From the NCBI GenBank assembly GCA_947581865.1, contig CANPWA010000017.1, forward strand, positions 1-64,000: DNA of 64,000 bases, in the 5' to 3' direction. The position numbers were made by a program, and so were the translations under genes. Positions 8,242-16,119 of the stretch are shown here, piece after piece; position 1 is the stretch's first letter, and the number at the start of each line of letters is the position of its first letter. The notes beneath the pieces were generated by a model that did no database searches, was not told where the DNA came from, and saw only the letters and a program-made list of their open reading frames with translations. The stretch comes from an uncultured Acetatifactor sp. (lineage in GTDB: Bacteria; Bacillota; Clostridia; Lachnospirales; Lachnospiraceae).

Positions 8242-9336
8242 ATGTTTATCAAGGGAATGGATGTATCCAGCCTTTTGGAAGAGGAAGCCTGTGGAGCCCG
8301 GTACTATGACAATGGCGTGGAGATGGATCTGTTTGATCTGTTACAGCGGCATGGAGTGAATTCTGTGCGCCTGAGACTCTGGAACGATCCCTATGACGAG
8401 GACGGCAGACCCTATGGGGCAGGCACCAATGACCTGGAGAAGACGATCCTGTTGGCCAGGCGTGCAAAGACCCATCATATGACCTGGCTCCTTGATTTCC
8501 ACTACAGCGATTTCTGGGCAGATCCGGGAAAACAGATCGTACCCAAAGCCTGGAGAGGTCTGGACGAGGCCGGATTGGAAAGGGCAGTCTATGATTATAC
8601 CGTGGAAGCCCTGGAAAGGCTGAAACGGGAGGATCTGCTGCCGGATCTGGTGCAGGTGGGAAATGAACTGACCAACGGTCTGCTCTGGCCGACAGGTAAA
8701 AAACCTGCATACGATAACATCGCCAGATATGTCAATGCGGGGATCAGGGGTGTGCGCGCAGTTGACGCAGGGATTCCGGTTATGATACACTTAGATAACG
8801 GCGGGCTGAACGAAATGTATGTGGATTGGTTTGAACATTTTATGGAGAGGGGAGAACCCTTTGAGATCATCGGTCTCTCCTACTATCCGTTCTGGCACGG
8901 AACTATGGACCAGCTGGAGTTTAATATGCGGGATATGGCGCGGCGTTATGGAAAAGAGCTTATTGTCGCGGAGGTGTCCATGGGATTTACCATGGAAGAT
9001 TACCGCGACAGGGAAAAGCTTGCGAAGGATGAGCTCAAGGGCATGGCGACCAGACCGGAGCTTGTGGAGAAACTGGAGTATCCCATGAGTAAACAGGGAC
9101 AAAGGGATTTTATGCTGGATATCATGGCGCGGATCAAAGCGATACCGGGAGGCGCGGGTTTTTATTATTGGGAGCCCGCATGGATCCCGGTGCCCGGGTG
9201 CGGCTGGGCCAATGAAGCAGGGCTGCTGTATACCGGAGAGAAAGGACCGGGCGGCAATGAGTGGGCGAACCAGGCATTGTTTGATTATGACGGCAATGCG
9301 CTGCCTGCGTTGAAAGCTATCAGAGATTTCGTGTAA
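8242..9336 (+). CDS. ganB: GH53 endo-beta-1,4-galactanase, apparently cytosolic
   Basis: This 364-aa GH53 enzyme has acid/base Glu about 142 (QVGNELTNG) and nucleophile Glu about 244 (IVAEVSMGF), with the family start GMDVSS near residue 5. It cleaves internal beta-1,4-galactan bonds. Unlike the secreted Bacillus GanB it shows no signal peptide: the catalytic domain starts at once after Met. It therefore probably trims imported oligosaccharides inside the cell. GGGAGG precedes ATG 8242, one base after the GH42 stop. Confidence 0.92.
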   Translation: MFIKGMDVSSLLEEEACGARYYDNGVEMDLFDLLQRHGVNSVRLRLWNDPYDEDGRPYGAGTNDLEKTILLARRAKTHHMTWLLDFHYSDFWADPGKQIVPKAWRGLDEAGLERAVYDYTVEALERLKREDLLPDLVQVGNELTNGLLWPTGKKPAYDNIARYVNAGIRGVRAVDAGIPVMIHLDNGGLNEMYVDWFEHFMERGEPFEIIGLSYYPFWHGTMDQLEFNMRDMARRYGKELIVAEVSMGFTMEDYRDREKLAKDELKGMATRPELVEKLEYPMSKQGQRDFMLDIMARIKAIPGGAGFYYWEPAWIPVPGCGWANEAGLLYTGEKGPGGNEWANQALFDYDGNALPALKAIRDFV

Positions 9337-9374
9337 TTTCTGTGATAGGGTTTCCTGTCTGTGAGGTGACATTG

Positions 9375-11297
9375 ATGAAAAAGATTGCATTGATCATGGA
9401 GAGCTGGATGCGGTATTTTACCTATGCCTGGCCCTCCGGTATATTGCAGAAGATTAAAGAATCAAATATTGACGCCAATTTATATATTTTCAACAGCTCC
9501 GGAAATTGGAGCGACGACAAACTGTATAATCAGGGGGAGTACAATATATTCAATCTTCCGGATCTGCAGGAATTTGACGGCATTGTGCTGGATGTCAACA
9601 ATATCATTGACCTCAGGGTGCGGGATGAACTGACGGAAAGAGTGCGCAGATCCGGTGTACCTGCCATTGTGATCGGAAACCATTTTGAGGGGCTGCGCTC
9701 CGTGGAGATCAACAATGTCAAGGCAATGCAGGAGGTGATGACCCATTTATACGAAAAGCATGGCTGTAAGACTTTTTGGTTTATCATGGGTCCCCGGGAG
9801 AATTATGAGAATCAGAGAAGGGTGGACGCTATTGAGGAATATCTGACGCAGCACAGCGATATACGGTATCGTTTTTATTATGGTGATTTTGGATGTGAAT
9901 GCGGAAACCTCGGATTTGATGAGTTGTACGCCCATAGCGCCCTTCCGGATGCCATCGTATGCGCCAATGACAATATCGCAGTGGGAGTTTTGAATGCGGC
10001 GGAGAAGAGAGGATTTTCCGCGCCGGACGATTTTCTGCTGACAGGTTTTGACGATCTGGATAAATCCAGATATTATGATCCCAAAATTTCCACAGTGAGC
10101 TATGTTCGTGAAGAACTCGGCTATACTGCCATGGAAATGTTAGAACAGTTGTGGAATGGCAATACCGTGGAGGAGATCCGCTACACGGATATCAGAACGA
10201 TTTTCTGGGACAGCTGCGGCTGCAGTTCGGATCTTCAGATCGATCTGAAAAAACATTTAAAAGACAGTATTTTATACGGCATAGAGACAGAGAATTTTGA
10301 AAAGCAGCTCTTAAAATTAAAATATACGCTGACGCAATGTGACAGTGTACAGGAGATGCTTAAATGTATCGCCCGGTGTATTCCTTCCCTGCGGTGCGAT
10401 GAACTTTATCTGGTTACGGACAGAAGACTGTATCGGACCCTGGAGGATTTACCCTTCGAGGAACAAATGAGTCTGCTTTTAGCAGAAGATCCTTTTGTGC
10501 TGAAAGGCTATCCGGAGGATATGCGTTTTGCTATTTCCTATACGAAAAACTCCGGTGGAGAGAGCGACACGGAAAAAAACGTGGGAAATGATATTTTTCC
10601 TATGTTTGACATTGAGGATTCCGGTGTTGATTTTCTGTTTCTGCCATTGCATTTCACAAATAAATGTATTGGTTATTTTGCTATCCGCAACGCTGTGTAT
10701 CTCATGGAGAAACAGTTTTTGTTTGACATCATCAATGCGCTCACCACGGCGTTGGAAAATCTGTACTCCAAAGAGCGGCTGAAGAATATGAATCAGATAT
10801 TGACGGCGCTTTACAACCATGATTCCATGACGATGCTATACAACAGACTGGAACTGGAGAAACTGGGCAATCGGTATCTGCGCGCGCACCGTGAAAAAAA
10901 AGAGACAGTATATGTGGCGTATCTGGATCTGGACGGATTGAAGCAGATCAATGACAGGTTCGGCCACGATCAGGGGGATTTTGCCATCAAAGCGGCGGCG
11001 AATGCCATGAAAGAAATTTTCCCCCGGGAAAGTCTTTTGTTCCGGCTGGGAGGAGACGAATTTCTGGTGATCTGTTCCGGCATGAGCGAGGAAGGGCTGC
11101 GGGATATACATAATGCGATACAGGATAAGCTGCGGCAGACAGCAAAGGAGAGCGGGCTGCCCTATGAACTCGGTGTGAGTTTTGGATATGCGGCGGCACC
11201 TCCGGAATCGGAGGGATCGCTGGCGGATTATATTCATATTGCGGATGATGAAATGTACCGGTGTAAGGTAGAGCGCAAAAAACAGCGTCTGGAGTAG
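9375..11297 (+). CDS. LacI-type sugar-binding domain fused to GGDEF diguanylate cyclase
   Basis: A soluble 640-aa protein. Residues 1 to ~285 read as a LacI/periplasmic-binding-type ligand domain (AIVIGNHFEG, DAIVCANDNIAVGVL, TGFDDLDKSRYYDP) without the usual LacI helix-turn-helix. A middle region (~290-470), possibly GAF-like, begins with the cysteine motif CGCSS. The C-terminal ~470-640 is GGDEF with an intact RLGGDEF active site (c-di-GMP synthesis) and GHDQGD metal-site region. No membrane segment or signal is seen. The start at 9375 has GAGGTG upstream. Placed right after the glycosidases, it could link sensing of intracellular galactosides to c-di-GMP; that link is inference. Confidence 0.87.
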   Translation: MKKIALIMESWMRYFTYAWPSGILQKIKESNIDANLYIFNSSGNWSDDKLYNQGEYNIFNLPDLQEFDGIVLDVNNIIDLRVRDELTERVRRSGVPAIVIGNHFEGLRSVEINNVKAMQEVMTHLYEKHGCKTFWFIMGPRENYENQRRVDAIEEYLTQHSDIRYRFYYGDFGCECGNLGFDELYAHSALPDAIVCANDNIAVGVLNAAEKRGFSAPDDFLLTGFDDLDKSRYYDPKISTVSYVREELGYTAMEMLEQLWNGNTVEEIRYTDIRTIFWDSCGCSSDLQIDLKKHLKDSILYGIETENFEKQLLKLKYTLTQCDSVQEMLKCIARCIPSLRCDELYLVTDRRLYRTLEDLPFEEQMSLLLAEDPFVLKGYPEDMRFAISYTKNSGGESDTEKNVGNDIFPMFDIEDSGVDFLFLPLHFTNKCIGYFAIRNAVYLMEKQFLFDIINALTTALENLYSKERLKNMNQILTALYNHDSMTMLYNRLELEKLGNRYLRAHREKKETVYVAYLDLDGLKQINDRFGHDQGDFAIKAAANAMKEIFPRESLLFRLGGDEFLVICSGMSEEGLRDIHNAIQDKLRQTAKESGLPYELGVSFGYAAAPPESEGSLADYIHIADDEMYRCKVERKKQRLE

Positions 11298-11317
11298 ACG
11301 GGAAAGGGGCGGAAGGT

Positions 11318-12085
11318 ATGAAGGGGACAAAGATTCTGGCAGTTGCGGGCAAAGGAGGCGTGGGCAAGACTTCCATCGCGGCGGTGATGGTGAAAGTGCT
11401 TGCGGACAAGTATCCCGGCAAAAAGATCCTTGCCATAGATGCGGATCCTGCGGTGGGGCTCTCCACGGCGCTGGGCATCGAGGTCGGCATGACCATCGAC
11501 GACATCCGCAGGAAAGTGGTGGCATCCGTGGAGGACGGCGACACCAGGAGCGCCATGGAGCTTCTTGGGGAGGCAAAATACCATATTTTTGACGCCATGG
11601 TGGAAGCGGAAGGGTTCTCCTTTATCGCTGTGGGAAGACCGGAGAGCGCGGGGTGCTACTGCAAGATCAATGCCTATCTCAAAGAAGTGATCGCCCTGAT
11701 GGCTGAAAATTTTGATTATATCGTGATCGACGGGGAGGCGGGGATCGAGCAGATCAACCGCCGCGTCATGGAAAAGGTGACCCATCTGGTGCTGGTGACG
11801 GACGCCAGCCGCAAGGGGACCCAGGTGGTTCAGACCATCAAAAAAGTGGCGGACGAGCTGGTGATGTATGAGAGGGTGGGAGTGATCCTAAACCGCATTC
11901 CCGACGAGTCCGTCAGACAGTACATGGATCTGGGAGGGCTGGAGGTGCTCTCCTGCATCGGCGCGGACAGTCAGCTTTCGACGTTTGACATCACCGGGCA
12001 GAATGTTTTTTATCTGCCCGAGGGATCCGCCATGGTGCAGGGTGTCAGAGAAGCCCTTGAGAGACTGGAGGAGGGGACGGATTGA
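11318..12085 (+). CDS. CooC-type nickel chaperone ATPase
   Basis: A 255-aa P-loop ATPase of the MinD/ParA class, with deviant Walker A GKGGVGKT (residues 11-18) and Walker B region IVIDGEAGIEQ. A CxC pair (Cys113, Cys115 in GCYCK) matches the Ni(II)-binding pair of CooC, the maturation ATPase of Ni-containing CO dehydrogenase. No CO dehydrogenase catalytic gene is nearby; instead an acetyl-CoA-synthase-like protein ends this cassette. Its stop overlaps the next start by 4 bases (TTGA). GGAAGG lies just upstream of ATG 11318, and only 20 bases separate it from the GGDEF gene, without an obvious promoter. Confidence 0.87.
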   Translation: MKGTKILAVAGKGGVGKTSIAAVMVKVLADKYPGKKILAIDADPAVGLSTALGIEVGMTIDDIRRKVVASVEDGDTRSAMELLGEAKYHIFDAMVEAEGFSFIAVGRPESAGCYCKINAYLKEVIALMAENFDYIVIDGEAGIEQINRRVMEKVTHLVLVTDASRKGTQVVQTIKKVADELVMYERVGVILNRIPDESVRQYMDLGGLEVLSCIGADSQLSTFDITGQNVFYLPEGSAMVQGVREALERLEEGTD

Positions 12086-13272
12086 AGGATTTAGTACATA
12101 TTTACGAACTGGAAAAGCTGCTGCAGGACTCCTGCAACGATGCGGTGCGGCAGGCAAAGGCGCAGGGGCAGTACGCCATCGGAAGCGTGTGTGCCATGAT
12201 CCCGGAGCCGCTCTTAAATCTGGACAACTGTTTTTCCGTGCGGCTGCGCGCGCCCAGGACGGGCTCCATGGAGATGGGAACCTATTATATGACCAGTATC
12301 ATGTGCGAGTGCGCGAGAGCCCTTTTGGAGCGCGCCATCGAGGGAGGCTACGGCTATCTGGACTGTATCATCGCGCCGGATGCCTGCGCCCAGATGAACC
12401 GCTGTGTGGAAAATATTGACAAGCTGGGGCTGATCGATAAGGAGAATTTTTTTGTGACCTATTCGGATGTCCCCATGAAGTCCGACGAGACGGCGCTCAG
12501 ACATTATGTGCGCCAGATGAGACAATATGTGCTGGAACCGTTAAACCGCAATCTGGGCGTCGATGTGTCCGATGAGGCGCTGCGCCGGGCGGTGGAAAAG
12601 CAGAATCAGGTGAACCGCCTGGTCATGGAGATCGGGGAATACCGCAAGGAGGCGAATCCCCGCATCACCGGTTATGAGTTTGCCGTGCTGTGCCTGTCCA
12701 CCTTTGTCTGTCCCAAGGAGTATATCCTTCCCATCCTGGAGGAGACTCTGGATGAGCTGAAACGACGGGAGCCGGACAAAAAGAATCCCTGCCGCGCCAG
12801 AGTGGTCATGGTGGGTTCGGAGATCGACGATCCGGATCTGATCCGGCTGACCGAGGAGGCGGGGGCTTTGGTGGCGGCGGACTGTTACTGCCTGGGTTCC
12901 TTCCCGGAACGGCTGGAGATTCAGCTTGCGGACGGGGAGGATGTATTGACCGGGATCTGCCGACATTATATGGAGAAGGGGCAGTGTCCCCGCTTTATGA
13001 ACACGGAGAAGATCCGGGAACGGCATGAGTATGTGGATGCGCTTGCGAGAGAGTTCCATGCGGACGGCATCATTTACCAGCAGATCAAATTCTGTGACTA
13101 CTGGGGATACGAGAGAGCTTATGCCGGGGAGGTCATGCGGGAGCAGTACGGGTATCCCGTGCTGTCCGTGGACAGACCGTATGTGGCGGGCGGCTCCGGC
13201 CAGCTCCGCACCCGGGTGCAGGCGTTTGTGGAGAGCATCGAGATCAAGAAGCTGAACAGGAAGGATAAGTGA
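12082..13272 (+). CDS. 2-hydroxyacyl-CoA dehydratase / double-cubane family subunit (HgdB-like)
   Basis: A 396-aa member of the 2-hydroxyacyl-CoA dehydratase subunit D / benzoyl-CoA reductase family. Visible signatures are the Cys-containing segment MCECAR (Cys75, Cys77), PDACAQMNR (Cys102), GSEIDDPDLI, ADCYCLGS, QIKFCDYWGYER and GGSGQLRTRVQAF near the C-terminus. These segments normally carry an iron-sulfur cluster that receives low-potential electrons from an ATP-driven activase. TTG 12082 is the start, coupled to the cooC stop and preceded by GAGGAGGGG. The substrate is unknown; no CoA-transferase, enoyl-CoA or amino-acid fermentation gene is next to it. Confidence 0.85.
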   Translation: MKDLVHIYELEKLLQDSCNDAVRQAKAQGQYAIGSVCAMIPEPLLNLDNCFSVRLRAPRTGSMEMGTYYMTSIMCECARALLERAIEGGYGYLDCIIAPDACAQMNRCVENIDKLGLIDKENFFVTYSDVPMKSDETALRHYVRQMRQYVLEPLNRNLGVDVSDEALRRAVEKQNQVNRLVMEIGEYRKEANPRITGYEFAVLCLSTFVCPKEYILPILEETLDELKRREPDKKNPCRARVVMVGSEIDDPDLIRLTEEAGALVAADCYCLGSFPERLEIQLADGEDVLTGICRHYMEKGQCPRFMNTEKIRERHEYVDALAREFHADGIIYQQIKFCDYWGYERAYAGEVMREQYGYPVLSVDRPYVAGGSGQLRTRVQAFVESIEIKKLNRKDK

Positions 13273-13274
13273 TT

Positions 13275-14813
13275 ATGGGAAAATCCATGGGAAGCGAGCC
13301 GCTGGGAAAGCTGTATGGCGGAAAAAAGGCAAAGAAACGCAGGGAATGGCGGGGACTGCGGGATACCTGGTACGATTATGTACACTGGCTGGGCATCTGG
13401 GGGACGCTGATCGCGTTCATGCTGCATCCCAGCAATCTGAAGGCTTTTTTCCGCTACCGCTGGATGGTGCATTATCTGGCGGTGCCGGATTTTTTTGACC
13501 GGCACACGGAGGGGATGCGGGGGACCCAGCTTCGGGTGGCGAGGGTTGCCCTGGAGCTGGTGGTGCGGGATATGTGCAAGAGCATGGCCATCATGTTCCG
13601 CGCGGATCCGGAGCTGGGAAACGACAAAAAACTCAACGAAAAACTGGTGGTCTTCGACGAGAATATGATGAGTCAGATCATGAACGGATTTCCCAATCTG
13701 AAATGGGTGTGCGTGGAGGTCCCTTCCGTCTATACCTGTGCCATGATGGCCCAGGACGGCGTGCTCTATTATCTGGACAAGGCGCAGGAGTACGGGATCC
13801 CAAGCGACGTGTGTCCCATGCCCGCGGCGGAGCTGGGCGTGGCGCTGGAGGGGGATTTCCCGAAGATCGGCAAATGTGCGGTGCAGTGCAATACCACCTG
13901 TGACGGCAGCATCATGGGCAACAGCGTCATGGCGTCCCGGATGAACCTTCCCACCTTTCAGCTTGCGGTGCCTATCCGCCACGGGGAGGAGAGCGTACAG
14001 CAGTATGCCGCGGAGGAGATTTTAAACGCCATCGCTTTTATCGAAAAGCAGACCGGAGAGGCCTTTGACTGGAACGCCTTCTTTGAGACGATGAAACGCT
14101 TCAACAAAGAGACGGAGTACCTTCTTGAGTGGTACGACATCTCCCGGACACCCTATCCCCAGGTGACGGGCAACAGCCTGTCCCTCTACCGCTATGCGGT
14201 GTATATGGCAGCCGGAGGGCGGGTGAAGGATTTCCTCACGACGGACGAAAAACTCACCCGTCTGGCAATGAAGGGCTATGAAAAAAAGGAGCTGATGGCG
14301 AAGGAAGTGCGCCACCGGGCGATCACATGGGGTGTGCAGTCGGCGTATTACACGGCCTTCGGCATCTGGCTGCAGAACTGCTGGGGGATCGTCCCTTTGG
14401 TGGATATGCTGACCCTCTGTTCCACCAGGATGATCAATACCGAGGATAAGGACAAGGCGGTCTATGACCTGGCATATCTGTATGAGAAGATGATCATGCG
14501 CAGCCGCTCCAACGGCGGATATGAGGTGGGCGTGGCAGATCTGTGGCGTTTCTGCGAGAGCTTTCATGTGGATATGGTCATCATGTATGCCCACATGGGC
14601 TGCAAATCCATGTCCGGCTACCACGGGCTGTTTGAGGAGGAGGCGAGAGCCCACGGTATCCATCTGGTATGGGCGACCCACGGTCTGATGGATGCCAGGG
14701 GAGCTTCCCGCAAGGATATGCGCACGGAGGTCAACCGCTATATGCGCACGGTGCTGCGGGAGGAACCGCTGGATCCCAGCCTGGAGGATTTTGACGACGA
14801 GCTGGCGTGGTAG
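13275..14813 (+). CDS. Second 2-hydroxyacyl-CoA dehydratase-family subunit, divergent
   Basis: A 512-aa protein related to the other subunit class of the same family but more divergent. Cysteines cluster in KCAVQCNTTCDGS (about residues 203-213), and the C-terminus keeps a family-like pattern (MYAHMGCKSMSG, then a region resembling the fold end). It likely forms the heterodimer with the preceding protein. ATG 13275 has AGGAAGG 10 bases upstream; GTG 13269, overlapping the upstream stop, is the alternative. A 15-bp tandem repeat occupies the gap to the next gene. Confidence 0.75.
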   Translation: MGKSMGSEPLGKLYGGKKAKKRREWRGLRDTWYDYVHWLGIWGTLIAFMLHPSNLKAFFRYRWMVHYLAVPDFFDRHTEGMRGTQLRVARVALELVVRDMCKSMAIMFRADPELGNDKKLNEKLVVFDENMMSQIMNGFPNLKWVCVEVPSVYTCAMMAQDGVLYYLDKAQEYGIPSDVCPMPAAELGVALEGDFPKIGKCAVQCNTTCDGSIMGNSVMASRMNLPTFQLAVPIRHGEESVQQYAAEEILNAIAFIEKQTGEAFDWNAFFETMKRFNKETEYLLEWYDISRTPYPQVTGNSLSLYRYAVYMAAGGRVKDFLTTDEKLTRLAMKGYEKKELMAKEVRHRAITWGVQSAYYTAFGIWLQNCWGIVPLVDMLTLCSTRMINTEDKDKAVYDLAYLYEKMIMRSRSNGGYEVGVADLWRFCESFHVDMVIMYAHMGCKSMSGYHGLFEEEARAHGIHLVWATHGLMDARGASRKDMRTEVNRYMRTVLREEPLDPSLEDFDDELAW

Positions 14814-14826
14814 GAGCCGGAGCGCG

Positions 14827-14946
14827 GAGACCCAGGGCACACAGATGCGGGGCGCACGGACCCAGGGCGCGGAGACCCAGGGCGCACGAATGAAGGGCAC
14901 GGAGATGCAGGGCACACAGGTGCAAAATGCGGGAACACAGGACACA
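14827..14946 (+). repeat. 15-bp tandem repeat, about 8 copies
   Basis: Eight degenerate copies of a 15-bp unit of the form GAGACCCAGGGCGCA run head to tail from 14827, in register to 14946, between the stop of the large dehydratase subunit and the activase ribosome site. The unit length is a multiple of three, and one reading frame gives Thr-Gln-Gly-Ala-type repeats, but no start or ribosome site supports translation. Confidence 0.88.
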
Positions 14947-15001
14947 AGAACGGGAAAGGGAACGGCAGACCGGGAGGGCTGTCCGTGAAAGGAGAACAGG
15001 A

Positions 15002-15796
15002 ATGAAATATTTTGGAGGCTGCGACGCCGGAAGTACCTATACAAAATGTGTGATACTGGACGAGACGGGAAAGATCGCGGCGCAGGTGACCGGGAAAAGC
15101 CGCATCAACCCCGTACTCAGCGCCCGGGCGGCGCTGGACGAGGCGGTGGCACAGGTGCCGGATCTGGAGAGCGCGGAGGAGCTCGCCTATCTGGTGGGCA
15201 CGGGCTACGGGCGCAACAAGGTGCCCTTTGCGGATGAGAATATCTCGGAGATCAGCTGCCACGCCATGGGGGTGCATGTGACCAACCCTCAGGTCAGGGC
15301 GATCATTGATATCGGAGGTCAGGATGTGAAGGGAATCGCCGTGGACACGGACGGGACCGTGCGGGATTTTGCCATGAATGACAAATGCGCCGCCGGGACG
15401 GGAAGATTCTTTGAGACCATGGCGAATGCCTTTGAGATGTCCCTTCCGGAGTTCTCCAGACTGTCCCTGAAGGCGAAGAACGTGATCCCCATCACGGCCC
15501 AATGCACGGTGTTTGCGGAGAGCGAGGTCATCTCCCTGGTGGGAGAGGGAAAGCCCATGGAGGAGATCGCGGCGGGCATCGAGATGTCGGTGGCAAAGAG
15601 ATGTTTTGTCATGGCAAAGAAAGCCGGAGCTGTGGACAGCGTGGCTCTCACCGGGGGCTGCGCCAAGAACGAGGGCTTGAAGGACGCCATAGAGAAGGTG
15701 TTAAAGATCCGGGTGATCGAGCTGGGCACGGATCCTCAGCTCATGGGCGCGCTGGGCGCCGCCGAATACGCGAGACAGAAGGGGATGAACGGATGA
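15002..15796 (+). CDS. 2-hydroxyacyl-CoA dehydratase activase (HgdC/BadF-type ATPase)
   Basis: A 264-aa ASKHA-fold ATPase that fires single low-potential electrons into the partner dehydratase/reductase at the cost of ATP. The phosphate loop CDAGSTYTK is at residues 7-15, DIGGQDVK at 103-110, and the two [4Fe-4S] ligand cysteines are present at 129 (NDKCAAGTGRF) and 168 (TAQCTVFAES), close to the positions in Acidaminococcus HgdC. The second phosphate motif LTGGCAKN follows. ATG 15002 has AAAGGAG upstream; the frame is open further upstream through the repeat but without a ribosome site. Its stop overlaps the next start (ATGA). Confidence 0.92.
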   Translation: MKYFGGCDAGSTYTKCVILDETGKIAAQVTGKSRINPVLSARAALDEAVAQVPDLESAEELAYLVGTGYGRNKVPFADENISEISCHAMGVHVTNPQVRAIIDIGGQDVKGIAVDTDGTVRDFAMNDKCAAGTGRFFETMANAFEMSLPEFSRLSLKAKNVIPITAQCTVFAESEVISLVGEGKPMEEIAAGIEMSVAKRCFVMAKKAGAVDSVALTGGCAKNEGLKDAIEKVLKIRVIELGTDPQLMGALGAAEYARQKGMNG

Positions 15797-16119
15797 TGTG
15801 GAAGATATTGTTGATCGCATTGGCGGTGCTGGCAGGTTTGTTCCTCCTGAGCCTGGTCGTCTATTTCTTCAATCTGGACATGAAGCTGGCGGCGGCAATG
15901 ACCCCCGTCATGAATAAGATTTATGACCGAGGGAAGGCGAAGCGGGACCGAAAGACCAGGGTCCGGAAAGAGCGGGAACAGCAAGCAGAACAGAAAACGG
16001 GACAGCAAGCAGAACAGAAAACGGAACAGAAAGAGGAACAGAAAGCAGAAAAGAAAATGGAAAAGGACACGGACCGGAAAACAGAAAATGACAAAAAGGA
16101 CGGGTCGAAAGCGGTATGA
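15793..16119 (+). CDS. Small single-span membrane protein with Lys/Glu/Gln-rich tail
   Basis: A 108-aa protein with one N-terminal membrane helix (about 4-26), a short amphipathic stretch, then a ~55-residue tail made almost only of Lys, Glu, Gln and Arg, encoded partly by a duplicated 24-bp unit. It overlaps the activase stop by 4 bases and its own stop overlaps the next start, so it is translationally coupled on both sides. No family was recognised. It may anchor the complex at the membrane or serve as a flexible docking tail; that is speculation. Confidence 0.7.
   Translation: MMWKILLIALAVLAGLFLLSLVVYFFNLDMKLAAAMTPVMNKIYDRGKAKRDRKTRVRKEREQQAEQKTGQQAEQKTEQKEEQKAEKKMEKDTDRKTENDKKDGSKAV
15977..16024 (+). 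repeat. 24-bp direct tandem repeat inside the small membrane protein gene
   Basis: Two nearly identical 24-bp copies (15977-16000 and 16001-16024) encode the octapeptide QQAEQKTG/E. Further degraded copies follow to about 16050. It is an in-frame expansion that keeps the tail charged. Confidence 0.75.

Noticed and set aside
9375..9560. LacI DNA-binding helix-turn-helix at the start of the GGDEF fusion
   Set aside because: The first residues already form the sugar-binding fold; no helix-turn-helix is present in or upstream of the frame.
14827..14946. CRISPR array
   Set aside because: The 15-bp copies are contiguous and degenerate, with no spacers, and no cas genes are present.
14927..15001. 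N-terminal extension of the activase through the repeat
   Set aside because: The frame is open but translates to Arg/Glu-rich repeat sequence with no ribosome site. AAAGGAG and the family start both point to 15002.
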